NCBI GenBank assembly: GCA_900551665.1
Contig: URWW01000009.1
Coordinates: forward strand, 1-51,950
Length of the DNA stretch: 51,950 nt
Reading direction: 5' to 3'
Origin: an uncultured Collinsella sp.
Lineage (GTDB): Bacteria > Actinomycetota > Coriobacteriia > Coriobacteriales > Coriobacteriaceae
The notes below the pieces were generated by a model, which ran no database searches, was not told the DNA's origin, and saw only the letters and a list, made by a program, of their open reading frames with translations. A program made the translations under genes and the position numbers. This document shows positions 24,681 to 32,050 of the stretch, piece after piece. Every line of letters starts with the position of its first letter. Position 1 is the stretch's first letter.

Positions 24681-25727
24681 ATGGAACGCACCAACCGTTC
24701 GCGCGATATTCGTCAATTCGACCTCGATGACCTCAAGGAGCTCATGAAGGAGCTTGGACAGCCCGCGTTTCGCGCCAAGCAGCTTTACGAGTGGGTTCAC
24801 GAGAAGAACGTCTGTTCGTTTGACGAGATGACCAACCTGCCCGCCGGCCTGCGTCAATCTCTCACCGAGACCTTCGCTTTCAAGGTCCCTACCGAGCTTG
24901 TGAAGCAAGTCTCCAAGGACGGTTCCCGCAAATACCTGCTCGAATTCTCCGACGGCGTCTCTGTTGAGACGGTTGGCATGCCCAATCGCAACAAGCTTGC
25001 CGTCTGCATCTCCTCGCAGGCCGGATGTGCCATGGGCTGCGCCTTCTGCGCCACGGGCCTTGCGGGCCTCTCCCGTTCGCTCACCGCGCAGGAGATGGTC
25101 GACCAGGTCCTCCACGTCTCTCGCGACTTTGGCGAGCGCGTGACGAGCGTCGTCTTCATGGGCCAGGGCGAGCCCTTTGCAAATTTCGACAACACTGTTG
25201 AGGCGCTTCGCATGCTGAACGACCCCGAGGGACTCGCGATCGGCGCACGTCACCTCACGGTCTCTACCTGCGGCGTCATCCCCGGCATCCGCCGTTTTGC
25301 GGAACTGCCCGAGCAGTTCACGCTTGCCATTTCGCTTCACTCAGCGATTCAGACCACGCGTAACCAGCTTATGCCCGGCGTTAAGAAATTCACTCTTCTA
25401 CGCCTGCATGAGGCAATTCAGGAGTATGTCGAGAAGACCGGCCGCCGGCCGACATACGAATTCGCAATGATCGACGGCATCAACGACACCAACCCTGAGA
25501 TGCAGGCCCTGGTTGACTTCTGCGCCGACACGCTTTGCCACGTGAATCTCATCCAGCTGAACGACATTCCCGACAGCCCGTTCCGCCCGTCGCCGATCGA
25601 AAAGGTCGAGGCGCTGCAGCGTCGTCTGACCATGCATGGCGTTGAGACCACCATCCGCAACTCTCGTGGCGGTGACATCGATGCGGCATGCGGCCAGCTC
25701 AAGCAGCGCCGCTTCCGCGCTCGCTAG
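24681..25727 (+). CDS. rlmN: 23S rRNA (A2503-C2)/tRNA (A37-C2) methyltransferase
   Basis: Radical-SAM enzyme that methylates C2 of A2503 in 23S rRNA and A37 in some tRNAs. The product of 348 residues has the radical SAM cysteines C116-x3-C120-x2-C123 (CAMGCAFC), preceded by the conserved Cys109 (VCISSQAGC), and Cys337 near the end (DIDAACGQL), the Cys that carries the methyl in RlmN. FMGQGEPFANFDN and STCGVIPGI are also family marks. Presence of both outer cysteines is normal and excludes neither RlmN nor Cfr, but length and the N-terminal LKELMKELGQPAFRAKQLYEWVH favour RlmN. AAAGGCGAC lies before the ATG. Confidence 0.95.
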   Translation: MERTNRSRDIRQFDLDDLKELMKELGQPAFRAKQLYEWVHEKNVCSFDEMTNLPAGLRQSLTETFAFKVPTELVKQVSKDGSRKYLLEFSDGVSVETVGMPNRNKLAVCISSQAGCAMGCAFCATGLAGLSRSLTAQEMVDQVLHVSRDFGERVTSVVFMGQGEPFANFDNTVEALRMLNDPEGLAIGARHLTVSTCGVIPGIRRFAELPEQFTLAISLHSAIQTTRNQLMPGVKKFTLLRLHEAIQEYVEKTGRRPTYEFAMIDGINDTNPEMQALVDFCADTLCHVNLIQLNDIPDSPFRPSPIEKVEALQRRLTMHGVETTIRNSRGGDIDAACGQLKQRRFRAR

Positions 25728-25749
25728 GGGAGGGCAACATCAATCGGAC

Positions 25750-25765
25750 CGTTTCATGTGAAACC
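25750..25765. promoter_or_regulatory. parS: parS-like ParB-binding site
   Basis: CGTTTCATGTGAAACC matches the consensus TGTTTCACGTGAAACA at 13 of 16 positions; inside the 14-bp core only one base differs (ACG to ATG). It lies 22 bp past the rlmN stop. Confidence 0.7.
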
Positions 25766-25805
25766 GTGTGATTCGACCTCCACTCTCGCTAGTCATTCAG
25801 GTACG

Positions 25806-25838
25806 AAAAAGACCACCCATGTTTTGGGTGGTCTTTTT
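25806..25838. terminator. Strong bidirectional terminator after rlmN
   Basis: AAAAAGACCACCCA pairs with TGGGTGGTCTTTTT. Both strands end in a T5 run, so it can serve rlmN and the convergent parAB transcript. Confidence 0.88.
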
Positions 25839-25915
25839 CATGACGAAGAACTGCATGTGAAGTCCGGTCAATTCCCTGAACTCAGACACCTGGCGTCTAA
25901 TCTTATTTAGGTACC

Positions 25916-26167
25916 TTAGTATCCTACTTCCTCCCACTGCCGTTCCACCCATGCCTGATTGATCTTCGGATTATGAGTGGCCTGAGCCGTTCTCATTGCA
26001 ACCTCTTCACTCATCGTCTGCATCGCATCACGTGAAACCGGATTGAGTTGCTCAAGTTTTCCCTTAATAACTGACCCCAACTCAGTTTTATTAACGAGAT
26101 ACAATCCGATTCCCAAACCGGCAACCATCGAGGTCGCAAAGATCAATGCCTGTTGAGAGCGTTTCAC
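25916..26167 (-). CDS. Small single-pass membrane protein downstream of parB
   Basis: An 83-residue product: basic start (MKRSQQ), one hydrophobic helix (residues 7-24, ALIFATSMVAGLGIGLYL), then a polar amphipathic region with QLNPVSRDAMQTMSEEVAMRTAQATHNP and a C-terminal WVERQWEEVGY. I do not recognise a family. The GTG at 26167 lies 15 nt past the parB stop with only a weak ribosome site, so it is probably in the parAB transcript. A role in chromosome segregation is a guess from position. Confidence 0.6.
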   Translation of the reverse strand: MKRSQQALIFATSMVAGLGIGLYLVNKTELGSVIKGKLEQLNPVSRDAMQTMSEEVAMRTAQATHNPKINQAWVERQWEEVGY

Positions 26168-26182
26168 AACAATCGCCTAGCC

Positions 26183-27046
26183 TTACTCGGATTCAACCAT
26201 AGAGGCGAGAATACGCTGCAGATCGTCCTCGTCTTTAAACTCGATTTCGATTTTGTTCTTGCCACGAGTCGAACGGACCTTCACGTTAGTGTTAAACACC
26301 TGGCGCAGAACGCGTGCAGCCTTCTTGTATGACTGCGGAGTTACAGGACGAGGAGCGCGGGGCGTATCTCCGACAGAAAACAAAGGAGCAAGGTTCTCAG
26401 TCGCTCGAACCGACAAACCCTCCGCAACAACCTTCTCAGCCAGCTTGATTCGAGCCTCTTCAAATGGGACAGCAAGAATCGCGCGGGCATGACCGGCGGT
26501 CAACTTTCCCTCATACATCATCTGCTGAACAGCTTCTGGCAGATCGAGGAGCCTCAGAGAATTCGTGATGGCAGATCGAGACTTGGACACTGCCTTTGAC
26601 AAAGCCTCCTGCGTCATCCCACTTGCGTTGATAAGCTGACGATAACCCTTGGCCTCTTCGATTGGGTTCAGATCGGAACGTTGAAGATTCTCAATGAGGG
26701 CAATCTCGAGCATCTTCTGGTCATCGACGTCTTTGACAATAACCGGAACCTTATCAAGTCCAGCAATCTTGGACGCCTGATACCGTCGCTCACCGGCGAT
26801 GATCTCGTACTTGTTTCCATTCTTACGAACAAGCAAAGGCTGAAGAACACCATTTTCTCGAATGGACTCGCTGAGCTCTTCCAGCTCCGACTCATTGAAG
26901 TGGGTACGCGGCTGATTCGGGTTCGGAAAAATATCCTCAATCGACATCTGGGTCTCAGTGGCGGCATAACCAGTCTCAGACTGGGCTTCACCCATCAAGG
27001 AACCAAGACCACGGCCAAGAGCCGGCTTCTTCTTCGGGCTAGGCAC
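26183..27046 (-). CDS. parB: Chromosome partitioning protein ParB (Spo0J), CTPase
   Basis: Binds parS near the origin and, as a CTP-dependent clamp, spreads on DNA and loads SMC. The 287-residue product has an N-terminal ParA-interaction stretch (KKPALGRGLGSLMGE), the CTP-binding part with GERRYQASKIAG and IENLQRSDLNPIEEAKGY, the DNA-binding HTH (MTQEALSKAVSKSRSAITNSLRLL) and a C-terminal dimer domain. The GTG at 27046 overlaps the end of parA by 8 nt. Its targets, four good parS sites, lie within 3 kb. GC content is lower than in the flanking regions. Confidence 0.96.
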   Translation of the reverse strand: MPSPKKKPALGRGLGSLMGEAQSETGYAATETQMSIEDIFPNPNQPRTHFNESELEELSESIRENGVLQPLLVRKNGNKYEIIAGERRYQASKIAGLDKVPVIVKDVDDQKMLEIALIENLQRSDLNPIEEAKGYRQLINASGMTQEALSKAVSKSRSAITNSLRLLDLPEAVQQMMYEGKLTAGHARAILAVPFEEARIKLAEKVVAEGLSVRATENLAPLFSVGDTPRAPRPVTPQSYKKAARVLRQVFNTNVKVRSTRGKNKIEIEFKDEDDLQRILASMVESE

Positions 27047-27872
27047 GACGAATCACTTCCTTTGCCAAATCCATATACGCACGAGCCCCCTTGTTTGAAG
27101 GCGCATACTCAATTACAGGCATTCCGTACGAAGGAGCTTCAGAGACCTTTACGGAACGAGGAATACAAGTCTTAAACGCTATGTCACCAAAGTAGTTCTG
27201 AACTTCTTCAACAACCTGGTTTGAGAGCGACGTGCGCGAATCATACATCGTCATCAAGACGCCATACGTATCCAGATCCTTATTAATGCGACCCTTAACC
27301 ATGCGCATGGACTCAAGCAGCTTAGTAACGCCTTCAAGCGCATAGTACTCGCATTGAATAGGGATCAAGACGCTATCCGCTGCAGCGAGAGCATTGATAG
27401 TAAGGAGGCCGAGTGACGGCGGACAGTCAATGAAGATGAAGTCAAACTCGTCTTTAACCGGTTCGAGGAGATCCTTCAATCGAGTCTCGCGCGCCATCGC
27501 GGACACAAGCTCGATTTCAGCACCCGCAAGCTGGATGGTGGCAGGAATAATAAAGACACGCTCACTCACGGTATCGTGAATCAAGTTCTCGGCGGGAACA
27601 TCATGAAGCAATGCGTCATAGATGCACTGAGACAGCCCCTCTTTATCAACTCCGATCCCGCTCGTGCTGTTTCCCTGCGGGTCAAAGTCAACAATAAGAA
27701 CCTTGCGGCCTTGCTTACCAAGTGCAGCAGCAAGATTCACCGTCGTGGTCGACTTACCCACGCCGCCCTTCTGGTTGATAATTGCAATGGTATGAAGAGG
27801 TTTCGCGCTTTTCGAGCGCTTTACGTCGCGAAATCCCACATTACCTCCTGTTTTCTTCTGTTTGTTCTGCAT
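27039..27872 (-). CDS. parA: Chromosome partitioning ATPase ParA (Soj)
   Basis: Walker-type ATPase that positions ParB-parS complexes on the nucleoid. The 277-residue product has the deviant Walker A KGGVGKST near residues 35-42, DFDPQGNSTSGIG, IDCPPSLGLLTINAL and IPIQCEYYALEG, all typical of ParA/Soj. A 25-residue basic N-terminal extension rich in Lys precedes the core. It is the first gene of parA-parB, and two parS sites lie 20-70 bp upstream of its ATG, suggesting ParB control of its own operon. Confidence 0.96.
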   Translation of the reverse strand: MQNKQKKTGGNVGFRDVKRSKSAKPLHTIAIINQKGGVGKSTTTVNLAAALGKQGRKVLIVDFDPQGNSTSGIGVDKEGLSQCIYDALLHDVPAENLIHDTVSERVFIIPATIQLAGAEIELVSAMARETRLKDLLEPVKDEFDFIFIDCPPSLGLLTINALAAADSVLIPIQCEYYALEGVTKLLESMRMVKGRINKDLDTYGVLMTMYDSRTSLSNQVVEEVQNYFGDIAFKTCIPRSVKVSEAPSYGMPVIEYAPSNKGARAYMDLAKEVIRRA

Positions 27873-27892
27873 TTCAGGTCTCTTGTAGGTGA

Positions 27893-27908
27893 AGTTTCAC
27901 GTGAAACC
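27893..27908. promoter_or_regulatory. parS: parS site upstream of parA
   Basis: AGTTTCACGTGAAACC: the 14-bp core GTTTCACGTGAAAC is perfect. It lies 20 bp upstream of the parA ATG. Confidence 0.9.
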
Positions 27909-27926
27909 TAAGGTTGTATTCCATTA

Positions 27927-27942
27927 TGTTTCACGTGAAACC
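27927..27942. promoter_or_regulatory. parS: Second parS site upstream of parA
   Basis: TGTTTCACGTGAAACC differs from the full 16-bp consensus only at the last base. Its centre is 34 bp from the previous site, about three helical turns. Confidence 0.92.
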
Positions 27943-28623
27943 AGTATTCAAGCTCTACTTTGTACGATGAAAACAATTCCGTCTTAGTTGCCCTGCATTG
28001 TAAATGGCAACACTACGATCGATCGCATTTTAGAACTGATAGAGATGGCGTGAGAACTAACAACTCAAGGCATCAACTTACGCAGCGCGCAAATGACATT
28101 CAGATGGTCCCTAAACAACAGATTAAAGCCGTTAAATGCTCGAAAACGGCTGTTAGCAAATTTGAAGTATCTCATTATGACAGTCAGCTTGACATGTTGT
28201 GGGGACCGGACAATCAAATTGGTATCTTCAACACGCTTACCTCGCTTGTCTATTAGTCCAAGCCTGATATTGGCTCAATTCGGCCCAATCGTATCAGTTG
28301 TTAATTCGCCAATCATTGAAAATAACCGCTGTTTCTTTGCACTGAGTGGTACAGATGACATTGAGAACAGATTGTTTCGACATTCAATATCGTAATGATA
28401 AGCGAATAGGCCGATTGAAAACTAAACAGCTGATACCCTGCCAGACAATACGTGATTTGCACCCATAAAGACTCGCTCCATGCGCGACACACGGCCTCAC
28501 TTGCGCACGACCACACTCAGAAGTTGAGACAGGAACCCAATCGCAAGTACAAACTGTGCCTATCCATCAGCTTGCAATTCAACAACTGCCTGCCTGTTTG
28601 AAAAGTACTTTCAGTATAAAAAA

Positions 28624-28653
28624 GGCCGGACGTTTCACGTGAAACGTCCGGCC
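28624..28653 (-). terminator. parS: rsmG terminator built around a parS site
   Basis: A perfect 30-bp palindrome: GGCCGGA and TCCGGCC flank a parS core CGTTTCACGTGAAACG (28631-28646). On the minus strand it is followed by TTTTTTTATAC, the layout of a rho-independent terminator, 31 nt past the rsmG stop. It may serve both as ParB site and terminator. Confidence 0.82.
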
Positions 28654-28684
28654 ATAGAACAACCTCAACAGGATAAATAAGACA

Positions 28685-29458
28685 CTAGGAGGACAGCGCC
28701 TGCTTCTTAGCGAGACCGACTGCACGAGGCAACTTTATCCGAGGCTCAGAGACCTTTTGATAGAGGAAAACAGATCGATGGCCAAGTCCGCGAGGCAAGT
28801 CGAATTCATCACAGCCGATGAGCTCCAAACCACAAATGTCTGCAGTCTTCTCAGCAAGCTTCAATTCAGAGGACTCAGGGTTTGCCTTTGCAACAACAAG
28901 ATATCCGTCATCCTCAAGGAACGGCGTACCATACTCAATGATCATAGACATTTGACCGACAGCGCGGGCAAACACGGTGTCAAATCGGCCACTCATCTTC
29001 ACTGCATACGATTCACACCGATCATGAATACCCTCAACATCCTCTATACCTAAAGCAGCGATAAATGCATTCACGGCATCGATCTTCTTACCAACAGAAT
29101 CAAGGAGAACACCAGAACATCCAGTATAAAGAGCAAAGGGGATGCCGGGGAATCCAGCGCCAGTGCCCATATCAAGGAAATGCTCAGGCTCAATAGGAAG
29201 GTCTCGATACAGAGCAAGAGAATCGACAATATGCAGAACCAGGGCGTCGTGAATATCCTTGATGCGAGTGAGATTCATGACCTGGTTAACCTGATTCACA
29301 TAAAGAAGGTGCTGCACACAACGCTCAGCAGTCTCAGCATCAAGTTCGATGTCGAGCTCAGAGGCAAGGTCTACAACCTCAGTGACAAGAGTGGCAACCT
29401 CATCGACAGACTCATCAAAGGGGTGCAGGGTAATGGTTCGGGACGTTTCATTAGCCAT
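28685..29458 (-). CDS. rsmG: 16S rRNA (guanine527-N7)-methyltransferase
   Basis: SAM-dependent enzyme (GidB) that methylates G527 of 16S rRNA; its loss gives low-level streptomycin resistance in other bacteria. The product has the N-terminal helical part (HLLYVNQVNQVMNLTRI), LHIVDSLALYRDL, the SAM motif FLDMGTGAGFPGIP and the later FARAVGQMSMIIEYGTPFL, all diagnostic. I chose the ATG at 29458 (257 residues); a TTG 18 nt earlier is possible, and no strong ribosome site decides. It follows a terminator after khpB, so it may have its own promoter. Confidence 0.95.
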   Translation of the reverse strand: MANETSRTITLHPFDESVDEVATLVTEVVDLASELDIELDAETAERCVQHLLYVNQVNQVMNLTRIKDIHDALVLHIVDSLALYRDLPIEPEHFLDMGTGAGFPGIPFALYTGCSGVLLDSVGKKIDAVNAFIAALGIEDVEGIHDRCESYAVKMSGRFDTVFARAVGQMSMIIEYGTPFLEDDGYLVVAKANPESSELKLAEKTADICGLELIGCDEFDLPRGLGHRSVFLYQKVSEPRIKLPRAVGLAKKQALSS

Positions 29459-29512
29459 ATGTATCAATCCAATCAATGACTGAAAACCACGGAACGTGAA
29501 GTTGAGTCAAAA

Positions 29513-29534
29513 AAGGGGCGCATAAGCGCCCCTT
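29513..29534 (-). terminator. Terminator after khpB
   Basis: AAGGGGCGC-ataa-GCGCCCCTT is a perfect 9-bp stem, followed on the minus strand by TTTTTTGACTC. It separates khpB from rsmG. Confidence 0.88.
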
Positions 29535-29557
29535 ACTGTCAGGTGCATATGAGCACC

Positions 29558-30130
29558 TTAGCGAACGGTAATAACAACGCGACGTTCAGGGTCCGTACCC
29601 TCGGAGTGCGTGTCGATGCGATCATCGTCACGCAGAGCGATATGAACCAGACGACGCTCATACGCAGACATGGGAGGAAGCTTTACCGTTCGGCCCTGAG
29701 AAACGGCGCGGGAAGCGGCGGACTCAGCCATTCCAACCACCTTATCGTGGCGGCGGCTCCTGTATCCCTCAACATCGATCGAAACCGGATAGCGGAATCC
29801 AAGCTTGCGGCTGACCAGCAAAGACACCATGGTCTGGAGAGACTCGAGAGTGCGACCGTGACGACCGATAAGCACAGCCAAATCGGGAGCGGTGATATCG
29901 AGAATCAATTCCCCTTCGTCACCTTCGTATTCATCGATAGGAGAGTTGTCCGCATCGAAGAAACCGAGAAGGTCGCGCACAACGGAAATTGCAACATCGG
30001 CAATCGTATCGAGATCCTCATCGGAGAGCTCCTCGCCAGACTTGTAGCGGCGGGCGATCTCGGGATACTCGCCTGCGATCTCCTCGACGACCTCTGCGGA
30101 CGCCATATCTTCAGTAAGCTCTTCAGTCAT
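29558..30130 (-). CDS. khpB: KH-R3H RNA-binding protein KhpB (Jag)
   Basis: Single-stranded nucleic acid binding protein that in Gram-positives works with KhpA in RNA regulation and cell shape. The 190-residue product has an acidic N-terminus, a KH domain (ITAPDLAVLIGRHGRTLESLQTMVSLLVSRK, GxxG as GRHG) and an R3H domain (MSAYERRLVHIALRDDDRIDTHSEG). The N-terminal Jag_N domain of firmicute homologues is absent or reduced. The ATG at 30130 has GGAG 6 nt upstream; ATGs at 30136 and 30142 are alternatives. It sits after yidC in the classic rpmH cluster. Confidence 0.92.
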   Translation of the reverse strand: MTEELTEDMASAEVVEEIAGEYPEIARRYKSGEELSDEDLDTIADVAISVVRDLLGFFDADNSPIDEYEGDEGELILDITAPDLAVLIGRHGRTLESLQTMVSLLVSRKLGFRYPVSIDVEGYRSRRHDKVVGMAESAASRAVSQGRTVKLPPMSAYERRLVHIALRDDDRIDTHSEGTDPERRVVITVR

Positions 30131-30181
30131 GTCCATCTCCATTATTAGGTACCTAAGTAAGAGTAATACCGCCTAAGTGGA

Positions 30182-30961
30182 CTAGCGCTTCTTATGCGGG
30201 CGCTTCTTGTGCTCGCGGCGGACAACATCCACCTCGATCGGGGCGTTGGCCATGCGGGCCTCTTCCTCGGCCTTGGCCTTCTCGATGACCTTCTGGGTCA
30301 CGAAGATCTGCTGGATGACCTGCCAAGCGGACGAAACGTCGTAGTACAGCAGAACGCCGGCGGGCATGCCCCAACCCATGACGAGCATCATGACGGTCAT
30401 GACGACCATCATCATCTTGGTGCTCTGCACCTGCGCTCCCGTCTGATTGCGGGTCATGTACATCTGGGGAATGAAGGTCAGGACGCCGAACAGGATGAGG
30501 GCGATCAGATACGGCAGGGCAGCGCCAAAACCGTCAGCGAAGGCCTGTGCGGGCGAGGTGACCAGATTGGGCAGAATGTTGAAGAACGAGAAGCCCTTAT
30601 CCGCCGCATCCGGGAAGTAATGACCGAGGTCGCGCAGGAGATTGAACAGGGCGACCAGGATGGGCATCTGGATCAACAGGGGCAGGCAGCCGCCGAAGGG
30701 GTTGAACTTGTTCTCAGAGTAGAACTTCTGCAGCTCCTCAGCCTGACGCTGCGGGTCGGCGGCGTAGCGCTCCTGAATCTCGAGAAGCTTGGGCTGCAGG
30801 ACCTGCATGCGGGCGGTCGACTTGATGGACTTGAGCATCATCGGGGTCAGCAGCAGGCGAATGATCACCACCAGGATGATGATCGACAGGCCCCAGTCGC
30901 CTGCGAAGCGCTGAATGAGCTCGAGCGCCTGGAAGAGAATCTGAACAATCCAGTCCCACAT
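30182..30961 (-). CDS. yidC: Membrane protein insertase YidC (Oxa1 family)
   Basis: Inserts and folds membrane proteins, alone or with SecYEG. The 259-residue product starts with a hydrophobic segment (MWDWIVQILFQALELI), then the Oxa1 core: LSIIILVVIIRLLLTPMML with its conserved Arg, the cytoplasmic helical hairpin (KLLEIQERYAADPQRQAEELQKFY), NPFGGCLPLLIQMPILVALFNLLR, and two late helices, ending in a basic tail (HKKRPHKKR) that can contact ribosomes. It is the short form without the large periplasmic domain, and no lipobox Cys is seen at the N-terminus. Confidence 0.95.
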   Translation of the reverse strand: MWDWIVQILFQALELIQRFAGDWGLSIIILVVIIRLLLTPMMLKSIKSTARMQVLQPKLLEIQERYAADPQRQAEELQKFYSENKFNPFGGCLPLLIQMPILVALFNLLRDLGHYFPDAADKGFSFFNILPNLVTSPAQAFADGFGAALPYLIALILFGVLTFIPQMYMTRNQTGAQVQSTKMMMVVMTVMMLVMGWGMPAGVLLYYDVSSAWQVIQQIFVTQKVIEKAKAEEEARMANAPIEVDVVRREHKKRPHKKR

Positions 30962-30991
30962 ACGAATAATCCTTACCGTAGAATTTGATAG

Positions 30992-31219
30992 TTATGGCAC
31001 GGGATCATAACCGCCGGCATGAGTGGGAACGCAGCGCAAAATGCGCCGCAGCCCGAGCCAGCAGCCTTTGACCACGCCATATGCCTGTATTGCCTCAACA
31101 GCATACTGTGAACAGGTGGGTATGTATATACACGCATCGGGCAAAAGGGGTGAAATACACCGCTGGTACCAGCGGATGGCGGCGATGGCGGCGCGCTTAA
31201 ACACGCACTTCACAACCAT
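30992..31219 (-). CDS. yidD: Membrane protein insertion efficiency factor YidD
   Basis: Small membrane-associated protein that helps YidC-dependent insertion. The 75-residue product shows the full family pattern: RWYQRCISPLLPDACIYIPTC followed by SQYAVEAIQAYGVVKGCWLGLRRILRC. Its ATG at 31219 lies within the last codons of rnpA (23 nt overlap), a normal arrangement, and yidC follows after 30 nt. Confidence 0.93.
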   Translation of the reverse strand: MVVKCVFKRAAIAAIRWYQRCISPLLPDACIYIPTCSQYAVEAIQAYGVVKGCWLGLRRILRCVPTHAGGYDPVP

Positions 31220-31559
31220 CCTTAAGCCCGGACGTGCTCACATGCGCGCGACGGAGCAGCGACTGCAATGCAGCCTGCATATCCTCGGGAGACGCAGTGC
31301 GCGTGCGCGGGGTAGCGAACAGGATGATCTCGCGACCCTCGACCGGTAAGCAGCAGGCGCGCGCCGCCTCACGCAGCACGCGCTTGCTCCGATTGCGCAC
31401 AACGGCATTTCCCAGCCGTTTGGCAGCAGCGAAGGCGACCCTCGCCGGATCGCCTTCGCTGACACAATCACATATAACCATGCGAATCAGAGGATGATTT
31501 AAGCGCTTCCCCTGAGTGAACACCCGCTCGAAGTCCTGATGGGACTTGATGGTCTGCAT
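31197..31559 (-). CDS. rnpA: Ribonuclease P protein component
   Basis: Protein subunit of the RNase P ribozyme that matures tRNA 5' ends. The 120-residue product has the conserved RNA-binding helix AAKRLGNAVVRNRSKRVLREA and the N-terminal strand region (SHQDFERVFTQGKRLNHP). It lies immediately after rpmH (6 nt gap) and overlaps yidD, the standard order. Confidence 0.95.
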   Translation of the reverse strand: MQTIKSHQDFERVFTQGKRLNHPLIRMVICDCVSEGDPARVAFAAAKRLGNAVVRNRSKRVLREAARACCLPVEGREIILFATPRTRTASPEDMQAALQSLLRRAHVSTSGLKDGCEVRV

Positions 31560-31565
31560 GAGAGC

Positions 31566-31709
31566 TTAATTGTCGCTCACCGTGAGACGCTTGCGGCCCT
31601 TGGCGCGACGACGTGCGAGCACGGCGCGGCCGGCCTTGGTGGCCATACGGGCGCGGAAACCGTGGGTCTTGGCGCGCTTGCGCTTGTTCGGCTGGTAGGT
31701 ACGCTTCAT
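31566..31709 (-). CDS. rpmH: 50S ribosomal protein bL34
   Basis: A 47-residue very basic large-subunit protein. The reading frame starts MKRTYQPNKRKRAKTHGFRA and continues with KAGRAVLARRRAKGRKRLTV, the universal bL34 pattern; the end TVSDN adds three residues to the usual length. GGAGGATGTTT lies just before the ATG at 31709. It is the first gene of the leftward origin cluster. Confidence 0.97.
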   Translation of the reverse strand: MKRTYQPNKRKRAKTHGFRARMATKAGRAVLARRRAKGRKRLTVSDN

Positions 31710-31774
31710 GGTAAACATCCTCCTGGTGCGTTTTGACTACTCGACTACTCGAAAAAATACGCGTGAGCTAGGAG

Positions 31775-31804
31775 ATTGTAGGGAATACGGTGCGCGAATG
31801 TCAA
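31775..31804 (-). promoter_or_regulatory. Promoter of rpmH operon
   Basis: On the minus strand TTGACA (perfect -35) and TACAAT are separated by 18 nt, about 65 nt before the rpmH start. Confidence 0.7.
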
Positions 31805-31903
31805 TCTCAGAACCATGAAATGCGCATAGTTTACTGAGGAGTCTGACGAGCTCTCCGCAGGACCCCTTTCCATATTCCAATCGTTTCAGACTTTTTCATC
31901 GAC

Positions 31904-31987
31904 TTTTCCACAGGTTGTTCTAGGTCTGTTGATAACTTTTCCGAGATTTCCAACACTTTTCAACACAGAAGGAAAACTTGTTGAAAG
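31904..31987. other. oriC: DnaA-box cluster upstream of the dnaA transcript (oriC candidate)
   Basis: Five 9-mers close to TTATCCACA occur within 84 bp: TTTTCCACA (31904), TTATCAACA on the minus strand (31927), TTTCCAACA (31947), TTTTCAACA (31957) and CTTTCAACA on the minus strand (31979). The cluster lies in the 340-bp divergent spacer between rpmH and the ATPase gene ahead of dnaA. It may be part of a bipartite origin or a DnaA autoregulation site. Confidence 0.6.
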
Positions 31988-31989
31988 TT

Positions 31990-32019
31990 TTGAATACGCG
32001 GCGCGCGAGCTGGTATCCT
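31990..32019 (+). promoter_or_regulatory. Possible promoter of the ATPase-dnaA transcript
   Basis: TTGAAT and TATCCT separated by 18 nt, 31 nt before the ATG at 32051. Neither hexamer is strong; position directly after the DnaA boxes supports it. Confidence 0.4.
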
Positions 32020-32050
32020 AGGCTCACGACAATCGTGGAAAGAATGCAGC

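Larger units (their letters stand above)
27873..28684. other. Long AT-rich spacer between parA and rsmG
   Basis: About 800 bp without a supported gene. It holds three parS sites at its ends (27893, 27927, 28631) and two small inverted repeats (GTTGCC ... GGCAAC, 27987-28011; GCCGTT ... AACGGC, 28128-28150). Short overlapping frames of about 100 codons exist near 27960-28395 but have no ribosome site and no recognisable protein. A TTGACA at about 28189 has no matching -10 at normal distance. Confidence 0.55.

Noticed and set aside
24681..25727. Cfr-type antibiotic resistance methyltransferase
   Set aside because: Length, N-terminal domain and context fit housekeeping RlmN.
27960..28395. Two overlapping ~100-codon frames in the parA-rsmG spacer
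   Set aside because: No ribosome site, no recognisable protein and mutual overlap; treated as non-coding pending comparison.
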